Source: Cladobotryum mycophilum
Lineage: Eukaryota; Ascomycota; Sordariomycetes; Hypocreales; Hypocreaceae
DNA: 64,000 bases
Direction: 5' to 3'
Assembly: GCA_036429605.1 (NCBI GenBank)
Contig: CM071590.1
Coordinates: 868,001 to 932,000, forward strand
The notes beneath the pieces were generated by a model that was given only the letters and a program-made list of their open reading frames with translations, was not told the DNA's origin and did no database searches. Of the stretch, positions 21,830 to 33,833 are shown in pieces (the stretch's first letter is position 1; each line of letters starts with the position of its first letter). The position numbers and the translations under genes were made by a program.

Positions 21830-23116
21830 CTAAACGCTGTTCTCGACAGGTCCCTGTGGAGGATGGCTCCCCGCAATGTTGCACTGCCGGAAAAGCCTCA
21901 CTTCGTGGTCCGCAAATGCCCCGACTACGGAGTGGATCAAACTCCGATTATGGAAAATGACAAAGTCCCCCTCTTCCCAGTCATGCGCATACACCATCTT
22001 CGGCGCGATCCCCGGCCGCTGCAGCCGGTGCACGATCCCCCTCACCGTTGCCAAGTCGTCCAACACCCTTCCATCAGCGAGGTGCAACCTTCGCACCGCT
22101 GAGGGATGCACCTGAAATGCAATACGCCCAGTCTCGTTGTTGTACCAGCACATGGGGAGAATCTGGACCTTGTCTTGCTCAATCTCTGGTAGGTCGTTCA
22201 ATGGTACCTCCTTGCCTTCGGATATCATTCCTAAGCCATCCGGTCGAGACTTGGCGCCACTCATCCACACATAAGGATGTGGCGCATACTCAACCTTGGT
22301 CGTCCTCACAAATTTCTGATCTTCAGGTGACAACAAGTCGTACATGGTGTACCCGGATACGAATGCTGTTGTGCCCAGAGGTACCTCAAGCTCATCCCCG
22401 GACCCGTCATCGTACCGCACTATCTGGGTACGGCCACCGGGAACTTGGTCTGCGAAAAGCGTGGTAGCGACCGGAGGAGGCAACGGTCCGTATAACGCGG
22501 CATCAATGTGCCACCTGTAAAACCTGGTGAAGTTGAGATCATCCTTTTCTGGGATGATTGTCCCATGGAATGTTTTGTGATGAGGGTGTCGCAATTGGAC
22601 GTTCCGCAGGCCCTGGTATTCCTCCACAAATCCGTTGCCAATCACCTGCACCTGCGTCTGGTGAGGGATTGTCTTCAGATCGGGATGCAGGATAGAGCGC
22701 TTGGCATCCAGCGTCTTCCCGTGGCCGTATGACGCAGTGGCGACCGGATCAAAACGCTGAGTAATCTCGTACTGCGCTTTGGGGCTTGCATGGCCCTGGT
22801 TCTTGAAGGCAAGAATCTGATGCTTGTAAAGAGCATCCCTGATAGCATTGAAATCTCCGTCTGGGTCAACGTCAGCCGAGAGAACGCATTTTGCAATGTA
22901 ACCCCCCATGTGTCTAGCAAGGACACGCTGGTGGGGGAGGCTCTTTTCCTTACCAGTTATTCGTTCAATGTCCACGCCCGAGACCAGAGCTCCGAACCGA
23001 ATTCCGGATCCCGGTTGGTGGCTGATTGGCTTTATCGTCGCTCTCGAAGTAACCGTGGCGTACGATGCCAATTGACGGTTGACGGATCGGCTCAGGTTGA
23101 AGGCTCTTGAAGGCAT
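21830..23116 (-). CDS. xanA: Alpha-ketoglutarate-dependent xanthine dioxygenase
   Basis: A TauD/TfdA-fold Fe(II) dioxygenase that in Aspergillus nidulans converts xanthine to urate with 2-oxoglutarate and O2, bypassing xanthine dehydrogenase. Exons are 23116-22954 and 22860-21830, giving 397 residues. The 93-bp intron (GTAAGG, branch ctgac, CCCAG) is a multiple of three without stops, so the genomic frame stays open through it; removing it restores the family sequence ERITDGDFNAIRDALYKHQ. Metal ligands are His172 and Asp174 in WHIDAALYG and His364 in HNRSLIHSVVG; Arg376 in EVRLFRQCN binds 2-oxoglutarate. Diagnostic family blocks are VEYAPHPYVWMSGAKSRP and QVHPSAVRRLHLADG. The open frame extends upstream to 23353, but the chosen ATG already leaves an N-terminal extension of about 25 residues, rich in Arg and Ser, that resembles a mitochondrial presequence. 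Confidence 0.9.
   Translation of the reverse strand: MPSRAFNLSRSVNRQLASYATVTSRATIKPISHQPGSGIRFGALVSGVDIERITGKEKSLPHQRVLARHMGGYIAKCVLSADVDPDGDFNAIRDALYKHQILAFKNQGHASPKAQYEITQRFDPVATASYGHGKTLDAKRSILHPDLKTIPHQTQVQVIGNGFVEEYQGLRNVQLRHPHHKTFHGTIIPEKDDLNFTRFYRWHIDAALYGPLPPPVATTLFADQVPGGRTQIVRYDDGSGDELEVPLGTTAFVSGYTMYDLLSPEDQKFVRTTKVEYAPHPYVWMSGAKSRPDGLGMISEGKEVPLNDLPEIEQDKVQILPMCWYNNETGRIAFQVHPSAVRRLHLADGRVLDDLATVRGIVHRLQRPGIAPKMVYAHDWEEGDFVIFHNRSLIHSVVGAFADHEVRLFRQCNIAGSHPPQGPVENSV
22861..22953 (-). other. Frame-neutral intron in xanA
   Basis: On the minus strand it begins GTAAGG, contains gctgac near its end and finishes CCCAG. It is 93 bp (31 codons) with no in-frame stop. The residues it would encode interrupt a block that is continuous in XanA proteins, so it is spliced out rather than coding. 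Confidence 0.85.
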
Positions 23117-24666
23117 CTTGTTTTGATTTGCAAAAAAATTGACTACGGATTGCAACTTTCTTTCAAGATGCAACGGGAAGAAAAGACACGGAAACTCTCC
23201 TTTATCACCGTTCTGGTGCATCGAAATGGCCACGTCGGGCCTCGCCGATTGGCGCGTCGTCAGCCGGCTTGGCGGTTCCGTGGAGAGCTCCCCACTGATA
23301 AGGAGGCCATGGAGCTGAAGGAACCCGATGCGGGTCCAACTGTCACTCATCATTCACTGTCCCGTCTCAGCGGCATAGTGAATTGAATTGGTGGAGTGAA
23401 TTCAAGGTGACGATAAAAGAGATTTCAGCAACCCGACGGCTGTGAATGTCTGTGAAACTTAATATAAATGCAGTGCACTCCACTCCCTATATTTACCAGT
23501 TACACAGTCACCATCGTGTCCACGTCACCATCTACGTCGTGCTGTTTGGCTTAGTCTATAAGATCCCCTCCCTGTCATTCATGTGCAACCCATCAAAGCA
23601 AATTATCGACACATTTTCCGATTGGGAATGTTTGCATGGCCCCTCTTACAATAACCATTATGTGATTACCAATATGATGTCTTCCTACATGGTCATGCGC
23701 ATTGAGGTAAGACCCTAGCGCCTGTATTTATCAGATTTGTTCGAAGCTTATCAGATCTAGGGATGTGTATCGACGCACTGTAGAACAAGCCGCCAACCAT
23801 GCAGCACAGTCGGTATCGGCGCTCCACTATGATGGCATACAAAGTCTAGTTGGTCATAGAGAGGAACCCTGCAAAGGAAAGGCTGATGGAGGTATCTATA
23901 GCATGCAAGATGCATGCTGCTGTTAATAAAACGATAAAAGAAGCTGCCAACGGTGTCGGCATGTGATCTCGCCGCTTATTCCGTGGCGCGTCGACAGATG
24001 GGCTCTCCCATCAAGTAATAGACGAGCTCTAGGTAGGCCTGATTCCTTGATGCATACGTCAGTATCTAGTTCATACTGACACCGTTGAAACAGCATCGAC
24101 ATGGGAGCGAGAAAAAGTTATAGCCTACCTCGAACACACTGAACTGTTAGCACGCCTACATCGCGCCACGTCTATTGGAAGAAGAACAGGGTGAAATCTC
24201 GTCCGCGCTCGTGGCCGATCTGGTCAATACAATGGTCCAGACGTTCGGACACAACAAAACAATACAAACCTGCATATGCCGGGTGACTCCTGCCCATGAT
24301 CTACTCCCTGATAAGTTTTCCAAAGCGATACCAGGTCCTTCATGCATTGGATCGGCGATCATCAACTCTTTTCTAGTTGACATCTTCTATAATGGTCGAA
24401 GCTCAAGATGTTCCGTACTCTGTTTATGTCTATGGCATCAGCGCAAATATTCTAGCCCTGGGGCCGACTCTCATGGTACGCGTGACAGCCACACCTCACT
24501 TTTTAACAACAGCAGTACTCGCTCTTTTCCACCTTATTTTTGAGCGCCAGCGACGACAGGAACACATTGCGTCACACACCATTCCTACGAACTTTGTCGG
24601 TTTCATTCCAAGAGCTTATGAATAGTAAGTCTGGCTCACATTTTTATCCAATAACCCAACCAGAAA
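23117..24666. other. Region upstream of xanA, up to the tRNA
   Basis: About 1.5 kb with no supported gene. The part next to 23117 is the xanA 5' leader and promoter and stays open in the xanA frame up to 23353. The rest holds short ORFs without recognisable features. Confidence 0.45.
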
Positions 24667-24737
24667 GCGTGGATGGTTTAGTGGTAAAATCCATCGTTGC
24701 CATCGATGGGCCCCGGGTTCGATTCCCGGTCCACGCA
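24667..24737 (+). tRNA. tRNA-Gly (anticodon GCC)
   Basis: A complete 71-nt cloverleaf without intron. The acceptor stem pairs GCGTGGA with TCCACGC, followed by discriminator A. The D-arm contains the A-box tggtttagtgg. The anticodon loop ttgccat exposes GCC at 24699-24701, reading GGC (and GGT by wobble) glycine codons. The T-arm carries the B-box GGTTCGATTCC. A T-run 12 nt downstream provides a Pol III terminator. Confidence 0.97.
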
Positions 24738-24748
24738 CTGAATCTTCA

Positions 24749-24754
24749 TTTTTT
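24749..24754 (+). terminator. Pol III T-run terminator of tRNA-Gly
   Basis: Six consecutive T residues starting 12 nt after the tRNA 3' end, the usual RNA polymerase III stop signal. Confidence 0.85.
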
Positions 24755-26812
24755 GCCCTTTAATCATTTCATCTCCTTTTTTTCTTTATTCTTCTCTCTC
24801 ACTTTTGGTTCTTCCTTTTTGTGTTGCACTTTCTAACAAACTGGCAGATGAGTAGATTGAAAGGCGATCGACAGAATGCAACATCTCAATCCATTCTCTA
24901 AGACGAGCTCACCGTCTGACAGAACCGCGAAAAGCCCTGGACGATTTCAATGCCGCTCACCAAGTCGATACAGAGGCAAGATGTTGGAAATGATAGAAAG
25001 TAATTTGCGAGTGTGCGCAATACGTCACGCCTACCCCGGTATCCGGATACCAGGTCAGAGCAATTAGGTGCTTGCATATGCTCAGCCATCCGTTATAAAA
25101 ACCCCTTCAGCTCGACCATTTCCGACTCTACAATGTGTCTTGGATGTACACATTGCATCTCAGCTACTCGAGACGGGTATGCAGAAACTCCTGGAAGTCT
25201 TGAAATCTCAGTCGATTTCGCACTCTGCAAAGTCCACCTGCTCAAGTGAACATGAGCGCCGTGTACAGATACCCAAAGGCGAGGAATAACCTCTTGCAAT
25301 TCACCAGACATGTGGTCTTGGGAGACAGCCTTCATAGTCACCGAGCCTAGAGGCTATTCGCCGACTTGGACAGACTTATCAGTATCAAGTATGTATCCCC
25401 CCGTGTTGACAGTTAACATCAGTTAGCTTAACTCTAACAGACCAAATGACGGTTATTAAAGTATAATGCCACAATTGGTTCTACATGCTCGAGACACATC
25501 ACAGAATACCAGGTCAGAGGTGATCCCAAATAGCGGCCAAGTAGCCTTCGGCTCATATAGAGAGGGATCACTCCGCGCCTATGATGTGTGGGATGGAGAG
25601 AAATGGAGCTTGAATACGTCGACATAACAAAAGAAGACATGGTGGAGTATTTTTTGACTCAGAAAAAACATTGACCTCATAAGTCATTCTACCTAGAGGG
25701 TATCAACCAGGAGTGGATTGAGTCACTTCTCATAAACACAGACCTCAGTCCATCGTGACGGTCTTTCATGAGAGATTCGGAGGATTCTCCCTCTATGGGT
25801 ACGAACATATGGGAGTTTTCACTGGGTAATCAGATGAACAGAGTCTTACAGAAGCTATGAACGCAAATACAAAATAAGCGATACACAACTATGACTCTGA
25901 TCAATGGCTACCGCGATTTGGAGGAGTTTTATGGATAATAATTCGCGAAATCACGGGCTGGTCCAGCTCTGTGGCTGCCAGGGCTCAATGACTTTCACAT
26001 CTCCTTCAGCATGTGTTTTGAGAGGACCCGAATGGGAGTCAAGTCCCAAAACTAAAGAGCAGTGGATGTGTTCGGTCTGCGGAGGAAGCACACCGGCAAG
26101 TTTGCTTAGTCTTCAGAAATGATGATTCCAGACAGCTTCTGGTACTTTCTACTTCTGCGTTGAAGACGAGGACTAATCTCCTGTGGGGCGTTTGGTTCGT
26201 ACATTTTCCTGCCCATCTCCACTACAGTCTACTGGCATTGCATCCCAAAACCTCCTCCATAAATAGTAGTTGGACCTACTACGAAGAAGCGCTGCTTCAC
26301 CTTACCACAAACAAAGCTAGAGTTCCCTCTTGGCTATCGGCGTCTACAACAAAGCAATGTCCTCTGATACTCGCCTTGACAGAACAGTTCCATCTCGTTG
26401 TTCCATCTTTGGTTCCCCAGTGCGCATCAACTGCCTTTCGAGCTCAATCTCTGTATCAAAAGATCACGATACGCCGCCGACCATAGTCCTGAAACCAAGC
26501 TCTTGACTATTTGCCAATGAAAATTATTTGAGATATTATCTCATCGAACACGAGCACCAACTACCATCGATATGGAACAGCTCGAAAAGAAGCATATGGC
26601 CTACGACTAAAGACGAGTCCGAGTCTTGGATACGATACCAATTTCACCGCTCCTACTGAACCTTTTCGTGGTGGGCCAGGGAGCAGCGAAAGCCATGCAT
26701 ACGTAATCGACACTCCTTAGAGTAGTTTGGAGAGCGGGTAAAAGTTGACAATTTGGAGGGAAATGGGCGAATGATCCTACCGGGATCCTAGAGACAGGCA
26801 CCAAAAGCTAGG

Positions 26813-27386
26813 ATGGCGGCACAGTATAACGACCTTGTGCGCGGCGTTGGAAGTTATCCCGTCCAGGATCGCAACCTTACAGCCCTGAAGAAATGGGTGA
26901 CGGGAGTACCGCTCGAATCTGCCTTTGATGGAAACATGGATCACGAAAGAACTCGAGCAGACACGTCAACCGTACTCGAACGACTAAAATTGTATTTACC
27001 ACTGCTGCTGATCAAAAAGATACGAACGGCCACTGCTGATGCGTCAACCTCTGTAGCAAAATAAAGAAATGGAAGGGGGCAGAGTGAAGTTGTTTATGAA
27101 CCCCGAGATGTTATTTCGCGGCCAAAATGACCCATGTTATCAGTCCAATGACCTCGATCACCCTGATCAAGAATCCTTCGTCGTCTCCAACGACAAAACG
27201 TTCATCACTCGACTGACAAAGACCACCATTGCCAACGCCAATTTCCCTCTAACCGTCCTTGCAACCTGCTACCGCCTCATGCCGAACAACCCCCGCCTTC
27301 TTCGTCCAACAAGCTACAAATGCACCGCAGGACATCCAGTAGACCTCCCACCACGAGAACCAAACGCGAGCTCACCTCATGATTGA
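26813..27386 (+). pseudogene. Two adjacent ORFs of unknown nature
   Basis: ATG-started ORFs of 83 and 105 codons lie on the same strand, four bases apart and in different frames. The first reads in part MAAQYNDLVRGVGSYPVQDR and the second NPEMLFRGQNDPCYQSNDLD. No splice join that would fuse them is obvious. They may be shards of one decayed gene or chance ORFs. No family is recognised. Confidence 0.2.
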
Positions 27387-29159
27387 ATGCACCAAGTCTC
27401 GCCGAAACATCCTCGGTGTCCCCAATAAGCCCAAACGACGTCAAGACAACCGCATTGCGAGCAACAAAAAGGCAAAGTTTTTCGGGTTTGCGACGAAGAT
27501 CGTGCGAGAATCGTTGATGATGAGGTTCATCCTTGAATAATACGTTTGAGTTTAACCTCGGAATGATGCCGGAGCTGGCCTGCAGTAGCAAGAGTTGAGT
27601 TCACTTTGCTCTCGGCTCCAGCTGTCCCATTACCTCGGGGTTATCCAAGACTTTCTTCACGTTTCCCTTTAAGTTCCCTCTTTTAGATTCATCTTTCTGT
27701 CTTGCAACAACGACGTCCTCGAACAAAAGAGTGTACCATTGCCAGTCAAAACTCTCTGAGAGAAACCATCTCCTAGTAACAGTCTAAAAAAAAGGCCAAG
27801 GCATAATGTTTCCATGAAACAGGTCAGCTAGGATCTGTCACAAGAGCGACACCATCGCTTGGGCGGCCATCCATCTCCTAGGATACAGGGATTCCATTCA
27901 AGAGATCCATGTCCTTCGTATTAAATAATTCAGCTTGACTTGCTTTCCAGCCAACGCCTTAAGGGGCAAGAAACCAATCTGAGCCGAGCAAACCCTCTCG
28001 AAACTACAAGTCTTTGGCATGTATCACGACATCCTAGCGACTAAGATTACCCGACACGCTCACAGCCTTTTCCAGAATGAAGCCTGAATTGATGATTTCT
28101 TCTTCTGCATAACATCATAAGCTTCCCCCAATTTACCTAAAGTAAAGGTATCGAGGCAGAACCGAGAGAAGATTCATTGCGACGATTCATCGACCTACCA
28201 TACCACCGAGCACATTGATAAATTTACCATTACCGAAAATCACGCAACTTCCGCCTCAGATCGATTAGCTTCATAGAGAGCGAAATGGAGAACCATTCTT
28301 ACAGATCGTCTATACTGATATAAATGAGGGGGAGGCTATGCTAGACCTTGACAATAGTGGCAAACCGTGCTCAATCTAGTCTTTTCTTACAGCCGCAGAT
28401 ATCCTACAAATGGCTCCAAAGAACCTTCTCATCACAACGCGATTATACTCTGCACGTCATGATATCACCTAAACGCCCTTTTTAGAAAAGTACGTTCACA
28501 GCAGGAAATCACACAGCTCCCAGCTTGTTTCCTGACTATGTTGTTCAATGTGGGCTACCAGGTCAATGGGCGTCTTGGGGCTACCCAAAAGCAACGACTG
28601 TGTAAAGGACGGGTATTAACTGCCTATTCTAGAAAGCCAAACTTTGAAAGGCATTATTGAGAATCGAGGTGATTACGAGAATCCTAGAGCTAGACAAAAT
28701 CAATTGCTTCAGCAGCGACTATCGGCAGCAAGGTCCATATGCTCTGCTCGTCCAGAGGATCTTCTTAGACTTCACCAAATGAACTAGAAAGAAACGGATT
28801 GCGAACATGCGCCGATATTGCACCATTCCGGTGCCCTTGCTTAAATAACAGTGTCGCTATTATTCTTCACTGCGGCTAACCGAAATGTTTTGCTACTGGG
28901 TCTCAATTAAGCATAAAATTGGCAGAAAGGCCTACAGCTCAAATCTCATCAATAAACGACCTGCATCATCCGGGTGAGGTTCAGCCATACCAGCAGCATT
29001 ACTTCTGTCATTTCATCGGCGCAGACAGAAGTACTCAGAAGACAGACCTAAACCGCCTTTCCCCCCACTCCCTATAAGGAGAACCCAAAGAAAGGATGGA
29101 ACCGCCTCGGAAATTATGAGGAAGCCTTTCGTGGAGGGCACAATGAAGCTCCTCTAAGT

Positions 29160-29229
29160 GTCGTATCTGTGATTGGGGTGCCAGGGAGTGGTAAACCTAC
29201 ACATTTGTGTTACTCTGGCATATTCTAGT
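29160..29229 (+). pseudogene. P-loop-like coding shard
   Basis: In the frame from 29160 the sequence reads VVSVIGVPGSGKPTHLCYSGIF and then stops. GVPGSGKPT matches a Walker A loop (GxxxxGKT/S) with Pro in place of the first Thr/Ser. After the stop the same frame continues FDDYPIVQSFYMCIVA. This could be the relic of a STAND/NLR-type NTPase, but one motif in a decayed stretch can also arise by chance. Confidence 0.25.
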
Positions 29230-31287
29230 CCCATTATCAATGGCTATTCGATGACTATCCCATTGTTCAGTCATTCTACATGTGCATCGTCGCCAGGTCC
29301 CAAAGCAAAGCTCTATCACCATTCATTACAACGGGGTTTTTACTTTCTTAAAACTGCATCAAGCTCTAGCCATGAAGGCTGCCTCTACGTAAAGAGCTTA
29401 GATGGAAGCCAAGGAATGGTGATTCTCGTCATTCGCTCAATCATGCCAAAAAAAAAAAAAACAGAATGAAGGTTCGGCTCCTAGGTCAACCAGCGTGGTT
29501 GTGGATACAAAGAGGAGAGGGAGAAACCGTTGAGTGTAGTTGGGGCATGGTCCAAAAAGCTGATGTTGAGTACTTCGAGAATTACTTAATACACCATTCG
29601 ATGCCAGTGCGGAAAAGCAGGCAGTGAATATTACATATAAAGTCCATCTTCGAGAGACGTCGATTATGGAGGCCAAAGGAGCCACCTCGCAATGATAAGG
29701 AATGAATTGGCAGCACCAAACTATTCACTGAAGCATGGCGTCTGGTGCAGAGGTTGCTTTTACGAAGAAGCTGGTCAGATTACATTCCTTGACGGAAATT
29801 GCGCTTCAATCTCATCCATAAACCTACACAAAATGATACAACATAAATAAGAGCTCATGTCCCCACCATATAATGACCAGATGGAACATCAATGAGATGA
29901 TCCTTGCACTTTAGTCGAAGCCTCTTAAACGGCAATCTATCTGCTAGTTCCGGGCATTCCCCTTTATCTGACGAGACGATCCTACTGCAGGCATCATTTG
30001 AGGACACCGATAGTCGAGTACGTCGCCTAATTTGACCTCTGGTGCGGCCTCAACTTACGCCGACCAATGATATGGATATGAACATGCGGCCAAATCTGCT
30101 ATGAAACACACCAAACTTGATATCACTCAGGAAACCCGACAGATTTGGGAGCGTAGGGACTAGTTGATGTCAACGAGGCCTACACGCTCTTCGCTTGCGC
30201 AGCAGACCTGTAAACAGCAGTCAATCTACTTCAACTCCTCGTTTCAATCGATATCCGTTGCGGTTATCTTTTACCGACTACAATGCATGTGGGGGACAGG
30301 TGTCGGGGTCGCTCGGCCAACCGACAAAATAGTCACAAATGATTGGCTCCGGGGAACAGCCCAAGGCATTCGTCTAACAAGACTTTACCACTCTGTCGAG
30401 ACTTCCCTTACAAGAAAGACACGAAGGCTTGGATTTAGGGGCCTGCAGACGAGAATGGCGAGTCCCAAACATGGAACATAATATAATCTCTTATAAATGC
30501 AGCGGAACACAAAGGAACGCAAAGAGACTTTTGTTACTCCTGGGACGCAACACGTAGCCCCTACAATTCGCATTAGCTGCAACGGCCCTCTGAGTTAAAG
30601 AGAAAGATGGTGTTGCCTCCTAAACTAAACGGGATACAACGGCAGAAAGGGAAGACTTGATGATTGTGCGTGTGTGCGATGCTCAACTACGCCTCAAGTC
30701 TAGCAAATCGGCACATGATATAATAACTATGAGAAGCACACATGGCACACCACGAGAAAGTGCCTCCACCGCAAAATGCCATCACCAATCTGGCTTTTAG
30801 AGAGCCACGACCTCTAACTAAGAACCCCCCTCCCCCACTTGATACAACCATAAACAGCGTCGATTATAACTAGTATAAAGTTCTACAAGCGGGATAGGAG
30901 AGCATGAAGGCGGAGGAAGATAATTCCTGATACAAGCCGTCGGGAATACATCACCCCATCAATCCCCGCATTAACTTGCAGTCCTGAACAACCTTCCAAC
31001 TTGTGAATGGTGCATCAAGGCTCTTCAACGTCGGAATCAGAAGACTACACATCTCATCACCATCTAACATACATGCCCTTGAAGAATCCGGGCAAAGGCC
31101 CAGAAAGAAGAGAACCCAGACGCAAGGACTCTAGAAAGGGGGACCTTTTTGGTAGCTACCAACCCCAAGTTTTGGATCGTTATCACCGTCCACATATACG
31201 GTATTTTCATCTCAAAACACCTGCAATCATTCGTTCCATTATTCTACGAATGGGTCTTCAGAGGAGCATACATCTCCATCACCAAGT

Positions 31288-31379
31288 CTCACTCTATCCG
31301 AATTCCGGAGGGATGTTGATAGATGGCCTCCTCCATCCGAGTTCTGGAAGAACGTCGATAGGTGGTCCCCCTCCGTCCC
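31288..31379 (+). repeat. Two-copy direct repeat of about 40 bp
   Basis: The blocks beginning ccgaattccggagggatgtt and ccgagttctggaagaacgtc are diverged copies arranged head to tail. In one frame they encode related peptides (EFRRDVDRWPPPS and EFWKNVDRWSPSV), so the duplication may have arisen in a coding region. Confidence 0.5.
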
Positions 31380-32344
31380 GAAAGGGAAAAAAAGACAGTA
31401 AACCAAAGTTTCGAAGCGAATGATCCAATATCACGGGTTAACTTCCGGTTCCAAGAACAGTAAATATGACCGCGAGGGATGGGAGAAGATCAAGTGGGCG
31501 ATGTTTCCCCCGAAAGAGCATAGCCCCAACATCACAGTTTTGTTTCTTTCTTTCATGGAGAAAAAACAACAGCGCCTAGGTACCTGACTTTTACACAGAT
31601 AGTATGCAACAGACTCAAATCTATCGAGAGTGATTCAGAGAGTCGGCGGGTGGTAAGAGTACCAGGACATTCTTCCCACACCAACGACAGGAAGAAGAAG
31701 AAAACGTAATTACATAGAAAAGGAGAAAAAAACAACCTGAAACAAATAAAAACATCATCTATCAAGCCCATACCCCAAACTCCCCTATTACCCGTGACTG
31801 TAGAATCATACCCCCTTAAGCGTCAATCTCCCCGCAAACAAGGATCATCCATCCTGAAATCCATGCGTCGCCAACGTGATCTCCAGGGGCTGATCAGAAT
31901 AAGCTTTTTACCAAGAATTAGCTGCCGCGCCGTCAAACGCCTCGGCGGCTCCATGTTTCGCATTAGTTCAATGGGCTTCGTCACCAGCATCAACAACATG
32001 TGACACAACTTTCAGAGTCGCTGTGTTGGCCATCAGACACATTTGGCACACAGGATCGACAGCACAATCACGTCGCAGAGAACAGCGGAACAAAAGACCC
32101 AAAAGTAAAGTATGTGATTCAATTTATTATGTACCTGGGCAGACAGGAAAACCAGTTCCTCATCGGCGTGGTTAAATCATTCTTGCGCCATTAATGCCAT
32201 GCCATTTTGTTTGACCATTCATGTAAATGCCTTGCGAAATGTTCCGCAAACTAAAGCCGTGATAGAAAATGCAAGCCCAAAGAAAAAGAAACAAATATGC
32301 TGACCCTATTAGTACACCCTTCAATCCGCTCTGAAGCTCAATTT

Positions 32345-33833
32345 TTAATCCCGCTTGCCCATCTCCTCATCGTCCACTTGCTCTCCTCCCCTCCAGCGCT
32401 GCCACTGGAATGTCTTGTTGGGCTTGTTCTTGATAGCTTCCCTCAGTTTGGGCTCGCTCCTCTGCATCCAGACATCGACTGGGGCAGAGCTGACGGGGTA
32501 GAGAGGAACGTTGTTAGGGTTCATGAGGAAGCTCTCAGCATGACGCTTCTCGTAAGATGCAATGATGTCCAAATCTCGCTGAATCTGATCGCAGTAGCTC
32601 TCCAGGGGCAAATCATTAACATCCGAGCCGAAGGGGTTCTCAATCTCCTGACCAATCATGAGAAGACCAAGAATAATGTATGAGGCAGCAACGGTGGCAG
32701 GAATGGTGATGTACTCCAAGAGCTTGACCAGCTGGAAGGGGAGAAGCAGAACGTAGACCCAGGTGATTTGACTATAAGGGGTTAGAGACTAATGTACGAC
32801 GTCAATTGGTATCAAGAGTTACTCACGTAATAGCAATGGAATAAGCAACAGGCAAAGGAGTGTTGAGAACTCGCTGGCAGCCAGTGAGGACATCGTTGAG
32901 AACAGCAATGTTGTTGTAGGCCACAGTCTGCTGAATGGGCATGGTGAGCTGCTCATTCTGAATCATCATGTCGATGGTGATGGCGATGTGGTTGAGGATC
33001 TCCAGAGGCAGGTTTCCAAGAGGCTTCTCTGCTCTCTTGAGCAACTTGCGGGGGTTGCTAGCAGCGAATGAGAGGCCAAGGTATTCACCAACGCTCTTGA
33101 AGAAGCTCTTTCTGCCAACACCACCATTGGGGGCCATTGTCTCGGTGGCAGCCTTGGCAAAGGTATCTAGGTGACCAACAAGGTAATCCAGATCCGGGTA
33201 ATCAGTATAGGGCTCGAAACGCAAATCATGCTTGAGGGAAACGGAGAAGGCGACGATGAGGTTCATGGCGCTGATCTTGTTAAGGAGAATCCTCCGAGCA
33301 TCTTGGTCGGGACGCTCCTTGCCATGGATCCAGAAGATTCGACCAAGAGCTTGGGAAGACGTGACGAGCGAAGCCCATAGTCGACGACCCTCGCTATAAC
33401 GCTCGTAGGCTGTTGACGAGCGGAAGCTGAGACCCATAGAAACGACGAAACCGGTAATGGTCAACAGCACCGAGTTGACTTCAAGAGGGTGGACCTTTTT
33501 CGAGATGAGAGTGATGCAAGTAGCCCAAGCACCAACAAGCAAAAGTGGGACAATCATCTTGGGCAGGATACTGCCGTGCATCTGCATGAACAGCGGCCAT
33601 TTTGAGTGCTTGCTAAGATCGCGAGGTCCAACAAAGTAGTTTCCGAATTCGAGGGGGCGTTGCTGATACATGGGTGGAGTAGCGACTCCATTGGGAGACC
33701 TGGGAGACATGATGCGTTCCACCGGGATTTCTAGGCTGTGCATAGCCTTGTCATCGCGGCGAACGTCTTGTTGTTCGTGCTGTTCGACTTCGTGGGCCGT
33801 GGCCGCAGCGGAAGAAGCGACGCTGTCCGCCAT
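32345..33833 (-). CDS. Bestrophin-like anion channel (UPF0187 family)
   Basis: Two exons, 33833-32827 and 32771-32345, joined over a 55-bp intron (GTGAGT to TAG, phase 2), give 477 residues starting at a clear ATG. Residues 1-65 are a polar, probably disordered tail. The core has the bestrophin/UPF0187 pattern: hydrophobic helices around PKMIVPLLLVGAWATCITLI and VLLTITGFVVSMGLSF, then the conserved SSTAYERYSEGRRLWASLV, and after the intron ITWVYVLLLPFQLVKLLEYI and AASYIILGLLMIGQEIENPFG. Family members form pentameric anion (chloride or bicarbonate) channels; fungal members sit in the plasma or organelle membrane and are little studied. A charged C-terminal tail ends the protein. It is transcribed away from a 4.3-kb gene-free region that must hold its promoter. 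Confidence 0.88.

Larger units (their letters stand above)
24738..32344 (+). other. Gene-poor tract with decayed coding shards
   Basis: About 7.6 kb in which every frame is repeatedly broken by stops. Base composition is not AT-rich, so it does not look RIP-mutated like 5.6-7.1 kb. Coding-like shards occur on the plus strand: ALDDFNAAHQVDTEARCWK near 24930, NQEWIESLLINTDL near 25708, adjacent ORFs 26813-27064 and 27069-27386, a P-loop-like VIGVPGSGKPT at 29169-29201, and a tail reading EFRRDVDRWPPPSEFWKNVDR near 31300. I recognise none with certainty. The simplest reading is one or more old pseudogenes, possibly of an NTPase-containing (NLR-like) family, in a gene-poor stretch. The last few hundred bases before 32344 are probably the anion-channel 3' UTR. 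Confidence 0.4.

Noticed and set aside
23117..23353. 79-residue upstream extension of XanA
   Set aside because: Although it starts with ATG and is open, it has no family similarity; the second ATG at 23116 already exceeds the usual length.
24738..32344. CRISPR-like or tandem-repeat array
   Set aside because: No regularly spaced repeats were seen; the organism is a fungus and only one two-copy repeat is present.
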